This document shows positions 5,969-6,455 of a stretch of DNA of 6,455 bases, piece by piece. Position 1 is the first letter of the stretch; the number at the start of each line of letters is the position of its first letter. Source of the DNA: DATFAS01 sp035254305 (GTDB lineage: Bacteria > Bacillota > Bacilli > Aneurinibacillales > RAOX-1). Made by a program: the position numbers and the translations under genes. A model generated the notes under the pieces. The model did no database searches and was not told the origin of the DNA. It worked only from the letters and a program-made list of their open reading frames with translations. The DNA lies in contig DATFAS010000024.1 of assembly GCA_035254305.1 (NCBI GenBank), forward strand, positions 1 through 6,455. The letters run 5' to 3'.

Positions 5969-5982
5969 GTGATTTCTATCAC
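5969..5982. promoter_or_regulatory. Fnr-type (CRP/FNR family) binding site
   Basis: GTGA-TTTCTA-TCAC matches the core of the Fnr consensus TGTGA-N6-TCACA on both arms; only the outermost T and A differ (C and T here). The centre is 5975.5. Two promoter fits exist downstream. A poor -10 TACGCT (6005-6010) would place the start near 6017 with the site at -41.5, the classic activating position. A better pair, TTGCAG (5993-5998), 17 bases and TGTAAT (6016-6021), would place it near -52. Anaerobic induction of the right-hand gene is the inference. Confidence 0.6.
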
Positions 5983-5992
5983 TCATGTTTAT

Positions 5993-6021
5993 TTGCAGAT
6001 CCGATACGCTATTGCTGTAAT
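5993..6021 (+). promoter_or_regulatory. Candidate sigma-A promoter of the right-hand gene
   Basis: TTGCAG (5993-5998) and TGTAAT (6016-6021) are 17 bases apart, matching the sigma-A hexamers at three and five of six positions. The transcript would start near 6028 and leave about 27 bases before the ATG, including the ribosome binding site. A weak -35 fits an activator-assisted promoter. Confidence 0.4.
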
Positions 6022-6054
6022 CAAAGAGAAAAAAGGGAGGTATCAGGTATAAAC

Positions 6055-6455
6055 ATGACAAGTAGAGGAAAGAAGGAAGGGTCTCATTCGAAGTGGAATC
6101 GATCTTCATCATTGCTTCTATGGCCTGCAGCTATTGGATTAATTGTTGCAATATTTTTACCTTGGTGGGGAATGCAGTTTCTTGCACCACAGTATCCGGA
6201 AGGACTAAACGTGGTAGTATACCCCTATAAAATGGAAGGACAACTAGATGCTCTTAATAGTTTAAACCATTATATTGGAATGAAGGAAATAAACGTAGCT
6301 GCTTTTCCTGAAATTAATTATCTACCCTATATTATCGCAGCCTTTGCTGTCTTGATCATGATTGGGTCCATTCTAAAAAGTCGGATGTACCTCAATATAT
6401 TAACTGGAGTGCTTCTTATTGGTGGAATCATAGGAATCTATGATATCTCAAGACG
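6055..6455 (+). CDS. Membrane protein resembling NosB-like proteins (5' part; runs off the right edge)
   Basis: The first 133 residues are open to the end of the window. After a basic, polar N-terminus (1-19) comes a membrane segment at about 20-40. An outside-facing loop follows (about 41-88) with FLAPQYPEGLNVVVYPYKME and then LNHYIGMKEIN (70-80), and further segments lie at about 90-107 and 112-129. The combination of APQYPEGL, a VYPYKMEG strand and the NHYIGM motif recalls, from memory, multi-spanning membrane proteins annotated NosB or left unnamed in nitrous-oxide-reductase clusters of Gram-positive and clade II bacteria. I cannot confirm it by search. ATG 6055 is 14 bases after AAGGGAGG (6033-6040), longer than usual, but no nearer ATG, GTG or TTG is in frame. 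The Fnr-type site upstream fits an anaerobic respiratory role. The protein could instead be an unrelated membrane protein. Confidence 0.7.
   Translation, partial: MTSRGKKEGSHSKWNRSSSLLLWPAAIGLIVAIFLPWWGMQFLAPQYPEGLNVVVYPYKMEGQLDALNSLNHYIGMKEINVAAFPEINYLPYIIAAFAVLIMIGSILKSRMYLNILTGVLLIGGIIGIYDISR

Larger units (their letters stand above)
5737..6054. other. Divergent intergenic regulatory region
   Basis: 318 bases separate the minus-strand repeat-protein gene from the plus-strand membrane-protein gene. No open frame with a ribosome binding site is seen inside. It holds, left to right: the ribosome binding site of the repeat gene, the 8-bp palindrome TACATGTA (5771-5778), a 22-bp dyad (5789-5810), the short palindrome TGAAAGTTTCA (5831-5841), an AT-rich inverted repeat (5912-5934), an Fnr-type site (5969-5982), promoter-like hexamers and the ribosome binding site of the right-hand gene. 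For the repeat gene two -10-like hexamers exist on the minus strand: TATACT (5811-5816), with a TTGAAA 20 bases upstream, and TATATT (5781-5786), with no -35. Confidence 0.7.

Overview
The window looks like chromosomal DNA from a low-GC Gram-positive bacterium of the Bacillus group. The support is AT-rich composition, strong AGGAGG-type ribosome binding sites, frequent TTG/GTG starts, a perfect CcpA-type cre box, a TnrA-like box, an Fnr-type palindrome, and protein families typical of Bacillales. No mobile element, CRISPR array, rRNA or tRNA was found.

Positions 1-4360 hold a five-gene plus-strand operon. Two membrane proteins (DUF969, then DUF979, joined by a 4-base ATGA overlap) are followed by pxpA, pxpB and pxpC, which encode the three subunits of the ATP-dependent 5-oxoprolinase that converts 5-oxoproline (pyroglutamate) to glutamate. 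pxpB and pxpC are the kipI and kipA of B. subtilis. The natural reading is that the DUF969/DUF979 pair imports 5-oxoproline, or a compound yielding it, and PxpABC opens the ring. The leader (1-135) carries a perfect cre match over a -10-like TATAAG, and a TnrA-like half-conserved palindrome about 50 bases upstream of the expected transcription start. This suggests joint carbon and nitrogen control.

Positions 4361-5007 hold a small VOC (glyoxalase-fold) protein and a strong hairpin (4923-4958) that can serve as terminator for it and for the convergent gene beyond.

Positions 5008-5736, minus strand, encode a secreted protein made almost wholly of four near-identical 49-residue repeats. Each repeat contains a segment that looks strikingly like an EF-hand loop with one ligand lost. 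The function is unknown.

Positions 5737-6054 are a 318-base divergent regulatory region with a near-perfect 22-bp dyad near the repeat gene, an AT-rich inverted repeat, and an Fnr-type site (GTGA-N6-TCAC). The Fnr-type site sits upstream of a plus-strand membrane-protein gene that runs off the right edge. That gene resembles, from memory, the NosB-like membrane proteins of Gram-positive and clade II nitrous-oxide-reductase clusters, so an anaerobic nos operon may begin here and continue outside the window.
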